A stretch of DNA of 14,018 bases from Saccoglossus kowalevskii (GCF_000003605.2 NW_003153297.1:1795-15812); one strand, 5' to 3'. Shown: positions 1 to 7,765, counted from the first letter of the stretch. A program made the numbers and translations. The notes: a model not told the origin generated them from the letters alone.

Positions 1-477
1 TATCTAGTGACTACTAAACACTAATTTGTCAGAATGTAACAACCAAATACTTATAAATGTTGCATAAAATATTAATCCTAGAAGTAATTTTGTGTCTTTG
101 GGTGCAAATTGAGTGCAGATTACGTATGTGAAATGTTAGTATTCGTTGTTATATAAATATAATTAATCAATGGGTAATCTGTTTAACAGCTTTCTCCGAC
201 TTTACCAATAAGCTATAGTTCAAGTGCATCTGACAAGACACAAACAATTAAATGTACGCTTTATCCAAGTTTGTCCAATCCCAAACTGTATTCATAAACA
301 CAACATTTCTAATTTGTTTAACTTTTCAAACACCCAGTTGAGTAGTATTCCAACATTTTTTTTTTCAACTAGCAACAGTGATCATCTGTGCTTGAAGAAA
401 TGTTTTTTTGTGTTTAAAAAATTATTGTTTATGTCTCTTTCTTAATTTTAATGATATTTAAGTATTTGGATCATTGG
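1..477. other. AT-rich non-coding stretch, possible intron sequence
   Basis: No gene or repeat is recognised here. The sequence is AT-rich with short T and A runs. An open frame at 224-445 gives a low-complexity F/S/N-rich peptide with no recognisable motif and is treated as chance. If the splice acceptor just downstream is real, this stretch would be the end of the last intron of a plus-strand gene entering from the left. That is inference. Confidence 0.4.
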
Positions 478-489
478 ATTCTTTTGCAG

Positions 490-507
490 GACAAGAAGAA
501 GAAATAA
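490..507 (+). CDS. Candidate terminal coding exon (last five codons of an unidentified gene)
   Basis: A good 3' splice site, TTCTTTTGCAG, ends at 489. Read from base 490, the sequence is Asp-Lys-Lys-Lys-Lys followed by TAA at 505-507. A short basic C-terminal tail carried on a tiny last exon is common in animal genes. A possible branch-point region (cttaattttaat) lies about 40-50 bp upstream. The stop is followed by about 340 bp without coding signal and then AATAAA at 828-833, as expected of a 3' UTR. The upstream exons would lie outside the window, so the protein cannot be named. The reading phase is assumed. Acceptor-like sequences arise often by chance in AT-rich DNA, so this is a hypothesis and not a secure gene. 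Confidence 0.3.
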   Translation, partial: DKKKK

Positions 508-855
508 AGACCTGAGATTAACTTGCCTTAGACATCACATCGGCAAGATGTTGAAGTTTTTTTTTTCATTCTTATCTCTCAATTTATATACATCATAATT
601 ATTTTTCTGTAAATTTTTCCAAAATTTGATATTGAAATTGAGTTGTGTATAATAAGTGCATAAATCTATTGACACTGAAAAAGTTGGATCATAAGCTGTG
701 ACAGTAAATAAGAAAAGCGTTGAAAAGTTGTAAAATCTCAACCATCTGTCTATTCATATGTATAAGAATTGGTGATGTTAGATTGTCAATATCTTTTCTT
801 CTAGCGTCCATAGCTTGTAATGTTTTGAATAAATTAAAGGTACCAGTTGAGTAGT
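508..855 (+). other. Possible 3' UTR with poly(A) signal
   Basis: This stretch follows the candidate last exon and contains a canonical AATAAA at 828-833. About 10-40 bp further on is G/T-rich sequence (gttgagtagtcatg, then agcttgtttcagttttt) of the kind needed for cleavage. No reading frame of note is present. The call depends entirely on the candidate exon at 490-507. Confidence 0.25.
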
Positions 856-1814
856 CATGTCACAGCTTGTTTCAGTTTTTTTTACATTAACCCTATATGA
901 ACACAACAGTGTGTGCTGTCGTACTGTTTAATATTACATTATCATATTCATTTAAATTTAAAAAAATGTGTTGTGGCATAATTAATATTATTGTTATAAT
1001 GTTCTTTATATTAAGTTTTTATCTATCTCTGTATAAGCTAGTTAAGTCAGGCTTCTTCTTGTTTGGAAAAGACTTTATAAAATAGGCCTCATATGTAACT
1101 CAAATGGTCAAACATAAGATTTTTTCGAAAAATGCAAGCAGTTGTTATGAGGTATAAACTATTGCAGTTGTAGTGACAACATTATCCCATATATTTATAT
1201 AAGAGGCCTATTATATTACTGTGACTAGTGATGGACTTTATCACATTACCATTGTGCATATCATCTATGTACTCAAGAAGTACAAACTCGTTGTACCGTT
1301 ATTATTGCTAGGAGTAATTCACACTGGATAACAACAATTACTTGCATTTATTTACTTCAATCTATTTTGTTAGAATGTAGGTCAGCTGATGCAATTTAGA
1401 CATTAACTTAATTGAATACATGATTTATAAGTGTGTAATTCATAAAAGAATAATAAGTGTTTTGAGTTGGTCATGTAATAAAATGTGCTTTAATTAGGGT
1501 AAATATGGTATATCCCAACTATGAGTTGTTACATAAAAACTGTATATTGATTGTGCATCTTGCCAGTCCAGCTGTTTTATGAGCTGTACTTGCAAGGAGG
1601 GTGAATATTAGTTTCTTGCTATGTGCCCAGCACCTTGCAAATGTCATGTAGTTATATTAAAATTTCATATACAGTTTAATAAAGCACTTGGATTACTTGG
1701 ATTATTTTTTCTATACATGTTCATTTCTATGGACATGCATCAGTTTTATCCTACTTCATCCAGATTAGCAGATATTATAATTCACTTGGTGACAAAAATA
1801 ATTAGTCGTTAATT
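856..1814. other. AT-rich intergenic stretch
   Basis: No gene, RNA or repeat family is recognised. Further AATAAA hexamers occur at 1477-1482 and 1678-1683. They could be distal poly(A) signals of the same hypothetical plus-strand gene, but this hexamer is expected by chance in DNA this AT-rich. The short open frames at 897-1085 and 1621-1812 have hydrophobic low-complexity translations and are not supported. Confidence 0.4.
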
Positions 1815-1849
1815 AGTTCCCGTTCGGACGAAGTCCGAAAACGGGGACT
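1815..1849 (+). repeat. 5' terminal hairpin of the element
   Basis: Bases 1815-1829 pair with 1833-1849 across a three-base GAA loop. The stem is 15 bp with one T-G pair and a two-base A bulge at 1838-1839. It is by far the strongest local foldback in the surrounding AT-rich DNA and marks the left end of the element. Confidence 0.85.
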
Positions 1850-1918
1850 TATAATTCGATCTCCGTGCGTCCGGAGTCGTTTCTCAGAATCCCTTGGACC
1901 GATTCCGTTCATTATTTG

Positions 1919-2545
1919 CATGTGCCTAGTACTTTATGTGGGACATATGCACATGCAGTGGTTTAGCGATTCGATTCAAAATGGCCGACTGGCAGCTATC
2001 TTGTTTTTTGAAAATGTTGTATTTTGGACATGCTTTGTCAGTTTTCATTCAAACTTGGTACATAGATTATACATGTTAGGATACATGTCCATGATGATTT
2101 ATTTCACAATTGGATCAAAGATGGCCGACTGGCAGCCATCTTGTTTTTTGAAAATGTTGTATTTTGGACATGCTTTGTCAGTTGTCATTCAAACTTGGTA
2201 CATAGATTCTACATGTTAGGATACATGTCCATGACGATTTATTTCGCAATTGGATCAAAGATGGTCGACTGGCAGGCATCTTGTTTTTGTTTTTTTATGC
2301 GGTATTTTGGATGTGCTCTGTCAGTTTTCATTCAAATTTGGCACATACATGTAATTTATACATGTTAGGATGCATGTCCATGACAATTTGTTTCAAAATC
2401 TGGTCAAGGATGGCCGATTGACAGCCATTTGACTTGTTGGCCTTACTACTATATTTCTACAATTTATGTACCATTTTCATTCGTATTTGACACATACATC
2501 ATACATATCAGTGTGTTTCATAATCAGATCAAAGATGGCTTAATA
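1919..2545 (+). repeat. Core tandem repeat, about 140-bp unit
   Basis: The landmark ATGGCCGACTGGCAG, or a decayed form of it, recurs at 1981, 2121, 2261, 2410 and 2535, giving spacings of 140, 140, 149 and 125. A partial unit precedes the first landmark from about 1919. The units at 1981-2120 and 2121-2260 differ at only about five of 140 positions, and the later units are progressively worse. Overlapping open frames at 1920-2219 and 2141-2368 are by-products of this repetition and have no supported protein. Confidence 0.9.
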
Positions 2546-2711
2546 ACGGCTGTTTTTATTTTGGCCATATTACTATGACACGAATCACGTGTTTTGATGT
2601 AAATAAACAATCTGTTGTATACGCCACTTGGAACTCAAGTTTCAAGGACACGCTCGCGACAACCCCTCCGCTTTAATATGACGAGCACAAAGAGAACTTA
2701 ACGGGGACTGT

Positions 2712-2726
2712 GTCATTTTCAATGAC
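2712..2726 (+). repeat. 3' terminal stem-loop of the element
   Basis: GTCATT at 2712-2717 pairs perfectly with AATGAC at 2721-2726 across a TTC loop. It lies three bases after the right inverted repeat (2700-2709), where a Helentron-type 3' end would carry its stem-loop. Confidence 0.7.
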
Positions 2727-3060
2727 TTGTTAATTCTATGTCAAGTCATTCATATGCAATAAAGGTTACAGCAACTCAACTTGCTGATAGTCTAATAATA
2801 ATTGGTATCTATGTAAAATCATATTATATGCAAGGTAGTGTGACCAAACATGTAGTGTCTGGATGTAGTATTATAGGCAGTGGTGTTCTCATGTTTATAC
2901 CATTTTGTAACAATTACACTCATAAATGCAACTGAGTCTTTACAAAATCGACATAGTTTCCCAAAGCTGGTATGGTGAAGCAATAGGGTGTGTGACCCCA
3001 AGGTGGCATGAGGGGTGTGACCCCGAAGTGGCATGGTGTGACCCCGAGGTGGCATGGGGT

Positions 3061-3460
3061 GTGTGACCCCGAAGTGGCATGGGGTGTGTGACCCCGAGGT
3101 GGCATGAGGTGTGTGACCCCAAAGTGACATGGGGTGTATGACCCTGAGGTGGCATAGGGTGTGTGACCCTGAAGTGACATGGGGTGTGTGACCCCGAGGT
3201 GGCATAGGGTGTGTGACCCTGAAGTGACATGGGGTGTGTGACCCCGAGGTGGCATGGGGTGTGTGACCCCGAAGTGGCATGGGGTGTGTGACCCCGAGGT
3301 GGCATGAGGTGTGTGACCCCAAAGTGACATGGGGTGTATGACCCTGAGGTGGCATAGGGTGTGTGACCCTGAAGTGACATGGGGTGTGTGACCCTGAGGT
3401 GGCATAGGGTGTGTGACCCTGAAGTGACATGGGGTGTGTGACCCCGAGGTGGCATGAGGT
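3061..3460. repeat. 200-bp higher-order duplication inside the 25-bp array
   Basis: Bases 3061-3260 (eight monomers) are repeated at 3261-3460 with only two differences seen by eye: 3195 C versus 3395 T, and 3257 G versus 3457 A. The eight monomers carry a distinctive order of variants, so this is a block duplication and not chance similarity of neighbouring monomers. Confidence 0.9.
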
Positions 3461-3960
3461 GTGTGACCCCAAAGTGACATGGGGTGTATGACCCCGAGGT
3501 GGCATGGGGTGTGTGACCCCAAAGTGACATGGCGTGTATGACCCCGAGGTGGCATGGGGTGTGTGACCCTGAAGTGACATGGGGTGTGTGACCCCGAGGT
3601 GGCATGGGGTGTGTGACCCCGAAGTGGCATGGGGTGTGTGACCCCGAGGTGACATGGGTGTTTGACCCCGAGGTGGCATAGGTGTGTGACCCCAGTGAGC
3701 ATAGGGTGTGTGACCCCGAGGTGGCATGAGGTGTGTGACCCCAAAGTGACATAGGGTGTGTGACCCCGAGGTGGCATGAGGTGTGTGACCCCAAAGTGAC
3801 ATGGGTGTGTGACCCTGAGGTGGCATGAGGTGTGTGACCCCAAAGTGACATGGGGTGTATGACCCGAGGTGGCATGGGGTGTGTGACCCTGAAGTGACAT
3901 GGGGTGTGTGACCCCGAGTGGCATGGGGTGTGTGACCCCGAAGTGGCATGGGGTGTGTGA

Positions 3961-4185
3961 CCCCGAAGTGGCATGGGGTGTGTGACCCCGAGGTGACATG
4001 GGGTGTGTGACCCCGAGGTGGCATGTGGTGTGTGACCCCGAAGTGGCATGGGGTGTGTGACCCCGAGGTGACATGGGGTGTGTGACCCCGAGGTGGCATG
4101 GGGTGTGTGACCCCGAAGTGGCATGGGGTGTGTGACCCCGAGGTGACATGGGGTGTTTGACCCCGAGGTAATATGGGGTGTGTAG
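3961..4185. repeat. 75-bp higher-order repeat at the right end of the array
   Basis: Three monomer variants, ending GAAGTGGCAT, GAGGTGACAT and GAGGTGGCAT, recur in that order three times, giving a 75-bp unit. The last monomer is decayed to GAGGTAATAT. The left part of the array has a 200-bp pattern, so the two parts expanded separately. Confidence 0.85.
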
Positions 4186-4256
4186 CCCCTATACCCCAAT
4201 ATAAACCAAGTTATGATTTGGTATACCCCGTTGCAGATGAAAAAAATGCCTCAAAA

Positions 4257-4275
4257 TACAATGCATTGTGGGAAA
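4257..4275 (-). promoter_or_regulatory. ZNF143/Staf-type binding site
   Basis: Read on the minus strand, the site is TTTCCCACAATGCATTGTA. It matches the Staf/ZNF143 consensus YTYCCCANNATGCMNYGC at all but the last constrained base. This factor acts at many animal promoters. The match is a visual motif match only. Confidence 0.4.
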
Positions 4276-4581
4276 GTATTGCTTGAATCGATCGTCACCA
4301 TTCGGCAAACGGTTTGGACAAAAACGTAACCATGACACTTGCAGGTGTTCAAGAACAAAAAATAAAACCATTGGAACTAGAATTTTAAAATAGCTCCACC
4401 CGAGGCAAACATAATTAGGTGACACAACGCAAGCAAATCCATACTCCGTTCTTGACAAAAATCATTCAATATTACCGACCGACCACCGATGTTATTTGTA
4501 GACAATTATCACCCCGGCCTTCTTCCACCGAAGAAGAACCTGTAATTGCACTGTCACTCGTTTAGCAGAAGTCCTGGTTCC

Positions 4582-4592
4582 AAAATGGCGCC
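4582..4592 (+). promoter_or_regulatory. YY1-like motif overlapping a possible start codon
   Basis: AAAATGGCGCC resembles the YY1 consensus AANATGGCGNC. In animals such YY1 sites often sit just downstream of the transcription start and overlap the first ATG, which is the arrangement here with ATG at 4585. Confidence 0.35.
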
Positions 4593-4614
4593 ACCAACGT
4601 TGTATATTCTACTG
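4585..4614 (+). CDS. Candidate first coding exon, MAPPTLYILL
   Basis: ATG at 4585 has A at -3 and G at +4, a strong animal initiation context. Ten codons read Met-Ala-Pro-Pro-Thr-Leu-Tyr-Ile-Leu-Leu, and the next bases, CTG|GTAAAT, form a usable 5' splice site at 4615. Without splicing the frame stops after about 31 codons. The peptide is reminiscent of the first beta strand of cytosolic glutathione S-transferases (theta/delta-like enzymes start MAP.LY). However, no following exon carrying a SPPxR-type motif was found in the window, so this name is only a suggestion. Upstream lie a ZNF143-like site and a YY1-like motif, and a CRE lies 230 bp downstream. Alternatively the ATG is a chance product of the YY1 motif. 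Confidence 0.22.
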
Positions 4615-4843
4615 GTAAATTATTACAGGTTGTCTGGTTATATATTAAAAAGGGTCACGATTCCGCTAAGTACAATTTAGTTAAACTTTAATATTCACTT
4701 TTAATCACGTGGTCTGCCCTTCCGCGTGCTACAGAAGGTACAGGTTAGTGTTGCTGCTGGATTCAATGAAGATTGTTTTGTTTTGTGAATGTAGTCTAAG
4801 GAGCTTTTTCCTGAGATAAGCCAAAAATCACTGACATCACAGG

Positions 4844-4851
4844 TGACGTCA
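4844..4851. promoter_or_regulatory. Full CRE palindrome
   Basis: TGACGTCA is a perfect CREB/ATF site. It sits in a locally GC-richer patch (about 4840-4890), close to the other promoter-like motifs. A related TGACATCA lies just upstream at 4832-4839 with one mismatch. Confidence 0.35.
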
Positions 4852-4889
4852 TGATGTAAAACGGAGCGAGAGCCCGAGCCAACGCCTAT

Positions 4890-5724
4890 CTGATTACTGT
4901 ATTAATAAGCACGCTCTAAATGAACTGACGATATGACAAGGTCAAAGAACACGACCTGTGAAATTGACCATGTGTCTATTTAGCATATTCGTATTTGTTT
5001 TGCATGCTTTATTTGTGATTGATAACGTTATGCTTATTATGTTTTGTTTACACATGTGCAATATAAAATGTGTGACGTCTAATCAATGGTATTTCTATTA
5101 GTCATTATCACTTACCGTACAACGCGCCTTCATTTATATCTACATGTGATTTTCACTGTTTATTTGCCCTGATATGATATTTAAAATGTCACCCAAATCA
5201 CAGTCCCTCTAGCCCTAGAAGGACTGTGTCCAGATTAAACCTTTCTACAGAAATTCCCAACGCTGCTGTTCAAATAAAATCATGAAATGTTCAACATATT
5301 TTTTATTCTGTCATGGCCAATGTACCATACCGTACCAGTTGGTATCGTTCGGCGTGGGCCTAGGTTTGTTTCGAACCAGGCGAGCGTGCCCAATATTGGA
5401 TGTTACTAAATTCAAGTTGTTCATGTGAAAGTTGCAAGTGCAGGAGTTGTTTTTGGTTTTGACAATGGGTGGATGCGAGATTTTGCCGTTGAGTGCTTGA
5501 CATGAACGAGTTCTTTTGTCTGGTGTAAATCGTTCGATGTGTAGGTGAGATGAGTACCCTATGGCAGTAAGTTTTGTCATATGTGCCAAATTAAGAGTAA
5601 GTGGGTTATAGATGTGGTCATGTTATATAATGACTTGGCAGTGAGCAGTGGTCTAGATGTGGAAATGGTAGTCATGGCAACATAGTTTTTGATGTGGGCA
5701 TGGTATATTTTGGCAGTTAAATGA
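4890..5724. other. Unassigned intergenic stretch
   Basis: No recognised gene. An AATAAA lies at 5273-5278, just after an acceptor-like tttctacag (to 5250). An open minus frame at 5311-5589 (92 residues) has no recognisable domain. Two loosely similar phrases, gatgtggtcatg and gatgtgggcatgg, each followed by a ttggcagt-like phrase, occur around 5612-5718 and may be a decayed tandem duplication just in front of the retrotransposon remnant. Confidence 0.4.
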
Positions 5725-6453
5725 CAGTATGCTAGTTACCAAGTACTTGAACTGGGAAGATATCCACTTATCATCTCAAGCATCAAACGTATGATTAACT
5801 ACTGGCTGAAAATAAAACATATGGATGAAACCACTCTGATCTCTGAGGCCTACAAACTTGGCACCAATTTGGACAAAGAAAACGTCAGTAATTGGACCAC
5901 AGGCATAAAAAAATTACTGAACCTTTTGGAAATTAGTGATGTTTGCGAAAAAACCAGTATTATCCCATTAGCTACAAAAAAACTAAAAAATATGTTTGAG
6001 AAACACTGCACAGAAACAATGCATAATGACAATAAAGGCACTAATCACAAAAATAAACTTCGTACCTACAGACAGCTGAAAACTGATTTTGCACTTGAAA
6101 AATACCTTGAAATTATTAAAAATCCCATCCACAGATCATCTATGACTAAACTGAGGATAAGTGCCCACATACTTCAGATTGAAGTTGGGCGATATCACAA
6201 CATAGATATCTTAAATAGAACATGCCCTGTCTGTGACTCCAATGAATCTGAAGATGAAGAACACTTCCTCTTCAATTGTAACCTGTACAAATTTGAAAGA
6301 GATGCTTTGTTTAAAAACTTATCCGGTAATCTGAAAGCACTTCTCAATAACAAAAATTCTGAAACTGTCCAAGCAATTGCCAAGTTTATCAGCGACTGTT
6401 TCACTAAAAGAGAGAACTTCATGAAAAGCGATTTACCAGCTGCCTCAAAATAA
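5725..6453 (+). pseudogene. C-terminal end of a non-LTR retrotransposon reverse transcriptase polyprotein (5'-truncated)
   Basis: The open frame runs from just after TGA at 5722-5724 to TAA at 6451-6453, about 242 codons. Its first ATG (5791) is internal to the homologous part, because the residues before it read ELGRYPLIISSIKRM, a phrase typical of the region after the reverse-transcriptase domain in invertebrate LINEs. Later come NKLRTYRQLKTDF and a C-terminal Cys/His motif: CPVC, then EDEEHFLFNC (Cys-x2-Cys ... His-x4-Cys). This layout marks the C-terminus of LINE ORF2-type proteins. The endonuclease and catalytic reverse-transcriptase segments are missing, as expected of incomplete reverse transcription. 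No stop interrupts what remains, so the copy may be fairly young. The clade (CR1/L2/jockey-like) is not resolved by eye. It cannot be active. Confidence 0.85.
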
Positions 6454-6622
6454 CACCAAAAAATATTTATATAATAATATTTTCACAGTATTACTATTTA
6501 TTTATTTCCTTTTTTTTTATTATTATTGCTTATGTATTTTATTGTTCCTTATATCCTTATTGTATTCTAATCTAGATCCCAGAGGGGATACGATATCAAT
6601 AAAGGTTGTTATTATTATATGA
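6454..6622 (+). mobile_element. LINE 3' UTR and tail
   Basis: The short 3' UTR after the stop is AT-rich. It ends ccagaggggatacgat, then an AATAAA at 6598-6603, then a TTATTATTAT-type short repeat (6606-6618). A simple-repeat tail in place of long poly(A) is normal for several invertebrate LINE clades. No clear target-site duplication was found. Confidence 0.7.
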
Positions 6623-6724
6623 ATATTTGGAAAGCCAAAGGACTAATCTTAATTCTAAGCGGTTTGGTCAACAATTAGACGCAATACAATCAGTAATACT
6701 ATGCCATCGGCTATACAAGCAAGC

Positions 6725-7161
6725 CAATGGCATGACTACTTTGAAAACCTCTTTTTTTGTGCACCTATAAGTAATATGAATTCGTATATAAGAGCGGTGT
6801 GTTGGTGTACTTGGAGACTGTGCATGAATTTAGATATTCAAATGAATTGACTGAGATATACTAAATGGCCAAATTACTGAAATAGAAATAATTGAGAGCA
6901 TCAAACGGCTAAATAATAAATCACCAGGACCTGATGGTTTGCCTGGCGAGTCTGGCCGGTAATGTGAGGGCGCTTACACTGATGGCAAGTCTGTTGGGAT
7001 TTCGCGGTCACATGACTTTCGCGTTCCCTCCACGTTTACGCAATTTATATTTATTTTTCAAGAATTTTTCATCGAAATCGCAACAGACTGTAAGCAAGTC
7101 TATATTGCCATATATATACGATTTGTTCAATAAGATCTTTGGTTCTGGCGAATTACCCATA
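6725..7161 (+). pseudogene. Frameshifted reverse-transcriptase N-terminal fragment
   Basis: Three pieces in three frames read as consecutive parts of a LINE protein. At 6725-6754, QWHDYFENLF is the linker motif ahead of the reverse transcriptase. At 6858-6950, DILNGQITEIEI followed by RLNNKSPGPDGLPGE is the classical first conserved block of LINE reverse transcriptases. At 7054-7161, FFKNFSSKS and then LPYIYDLFNKIFGSGELP is the next block. The order is right, but stops and frame changes separate the pieces, and about 103 bp interrupt the reading between GE and FFKNF. The catalytic FADD box is absent. The fragment follows the 3' tail of the C-terminal fragment at 5725-6622, so the two are separate insertions or a rearrangement and not one copy. 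Confidence 0.75.
6951..7053. other. About 103-bp interruption inside the RT fragment
   Basis: The conserved protein reading breaks after GAG at 6950 and resumes at TTTTTCAAG near 7054. The inserted stretch is locally GC-richer than its surroundings, with cgcggtcacatgactttcgcg near 7003-7023. It also has intron-like edges: GTAATG at 6959 and a pyrimidine tract ending CAAG near 7062. It could be a small insertion, a replacement by gene conversion or a cryptic intron. No target duplication is evident. Confidence 0.4.
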
Positions 7162-7218
7162 CCAATGTCACTACTTGATAGTGATATTTTAGGGGTAAAT
7201 TATTACGTTAATTCTTAA

Positions 7219-7765
7219 TGTACGTTTAACATTTTGAGTAGATGCTTTGGGAAAAATAAATGTCTGGTTTATGTGTTATGTACTCGACATTCGACGACAT
7301 ATTTACTCTTCAGGCAATTGTCCAAAATATATAACCAAGAAACGGGGAAATCATCGCAAAATCATTTGATAATGCAGAAAGACATTGTCTTTGTCCTACT
7401 TAAAGGTGGCATACCATAGAACCAAAACGTTATTTGTTCTCTGTTCATATATTTGAACCCAATGCAATCACCAGCTCGGCTACGATGTTCATCACATTGT
7501 TTACGAATTGAAAACGACAGAGGTCATACTACCACTGCACCCCAATTACTGTAAATACATTTCTTGAATTACTCAGGCTCAAAACTCAAAACGATGTACT
7601 TCTACAGCTTTTAGCTGCGTTTGTATTCATGCTCTGAAACCTAGGTGGGAAGCCGCCGAAAAATTGTAACTAATTTAAATGTTTTGTATTTACTGATTTG
7701 CGCCGATGTACTAAAAGAAGTACTATATTATCATTGAGGCAGCTTTCATTACGTTCCACCAAACG
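7219..7765. other. Unassigned stretch after the LINE remnants
   Basis: No recognisable protein, RNA or repeat. A 61-codon open frame at 7234-7419 has no motif and no homology I can recognise. The stretch may be further decayed LINE sequence, but no reverse-transcriptase block could be read in it. Confidence 0.4.

Larger units (their letters stand above)
1815..2731 (+). mobile_element. Non-autonomous HINE/DINE-like (Helentron-type) element
   Basis: A discrete unit of about 0.9 kb. It opens with a near-perfect hairpin (1815-1849). Its first ten bases, AGTTCCCGTT, are the inverted complement, with one mismatch, of AACGGGGACT at 2700-2709. The centre holds about five tandem copies of a unit of roughly 140 bp, and just after the right inverted repeat there is a stem-loop (2712-2726). 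A 5' subterminal inverted repeat, a tandem-repeat core, a 3' inverted repeat and a final stem-loop are the layout described for Helentron-associated elements such as Drosophila DINE-1 and bivalve HINEs. No transposase or Rep/helicase frame is present, so movement would depend on enzymes supplied in trans. Competing view: GTTAATT occurs at 1808-1814 and 2729-2735 and could be a 7-bp target duplication, which Helentrons do not make. The right boundary is uncertain by a few bases. Confidence 0.6.
2982..4197. repeat. 25-bp minisatellite, about 48 units
   Basis: The unit is GGGGTGTGTGACCCC followed by a ten-base variable part, usually GAGGTGGCAT, GAAGTGGCAT, GAAGTGACAT or AAAGTGACAT. The constant half contains an inverted repeat (GGGGT, five-base loop, ACCCC). 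It is much more GC-rich than the flanks. Occasional units have lost one to three bases. Because 25 is not a multiple of three, reading phase advances each unit. The minus strand has no stop in any phase, so all three minus frames are open for about 410-425 codons, while the plus strand is closed by TGA in every unit. The minus translation is a His/Thr/Pro/Gly/Cys-rich 25-residue repeat. It is treated as a by-product and not as a protein. Confidence 0.97.

Noticed and set aside
1920-2368. Two overlapping open frames with repeated hydrophobic peptides
   Set aside because: They lie inside the 140-bp core repeats of the mobile element, and the repeated peptide simply mirrors the DNA repeat.
2712-2739. 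Classical Helitron 3' end (hairpin then CTRR)
   Set aside because: A hairpin is present, but no CTRR follows at the usual distance (CTAT is seen), so the Helentron/HINE type is preferred over a canonical Helitron.
2982-4197. CRISPR-like array
   Set aside because: Units are directly adjacent with no unique spacers, and the context is eukaryotic.
2819-4199. Three overlapping minus-strand frames of about 410-425 codons
   Set aside because: They are the same 25-bp satellite read in three phases. There is no unique domain, codon bias cannot differ between frames, and the unique tails are short and unrecognisable. Kept as a repeat with a finding, not as genes.
4189-4458. Minus-strand frame of 89 codons next to the satellite
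   Set aside because: No domain. It crosses the ZNF143-like site and starts in sequence with no exon features.
5375-5390. tRNA-like B box on the minus strand (GGTTCGAAAC)
   Set aside because: It matches the GWTCRANNC consensus, but no T-stem, A box or cloverleaf can be formed around it.
5311-5589. Minus-strand frame of 92 codons
   Set aside because: No recognisable domain or initiation context, and it does not match the flanking LINE reading. Length is within chance for this composition.
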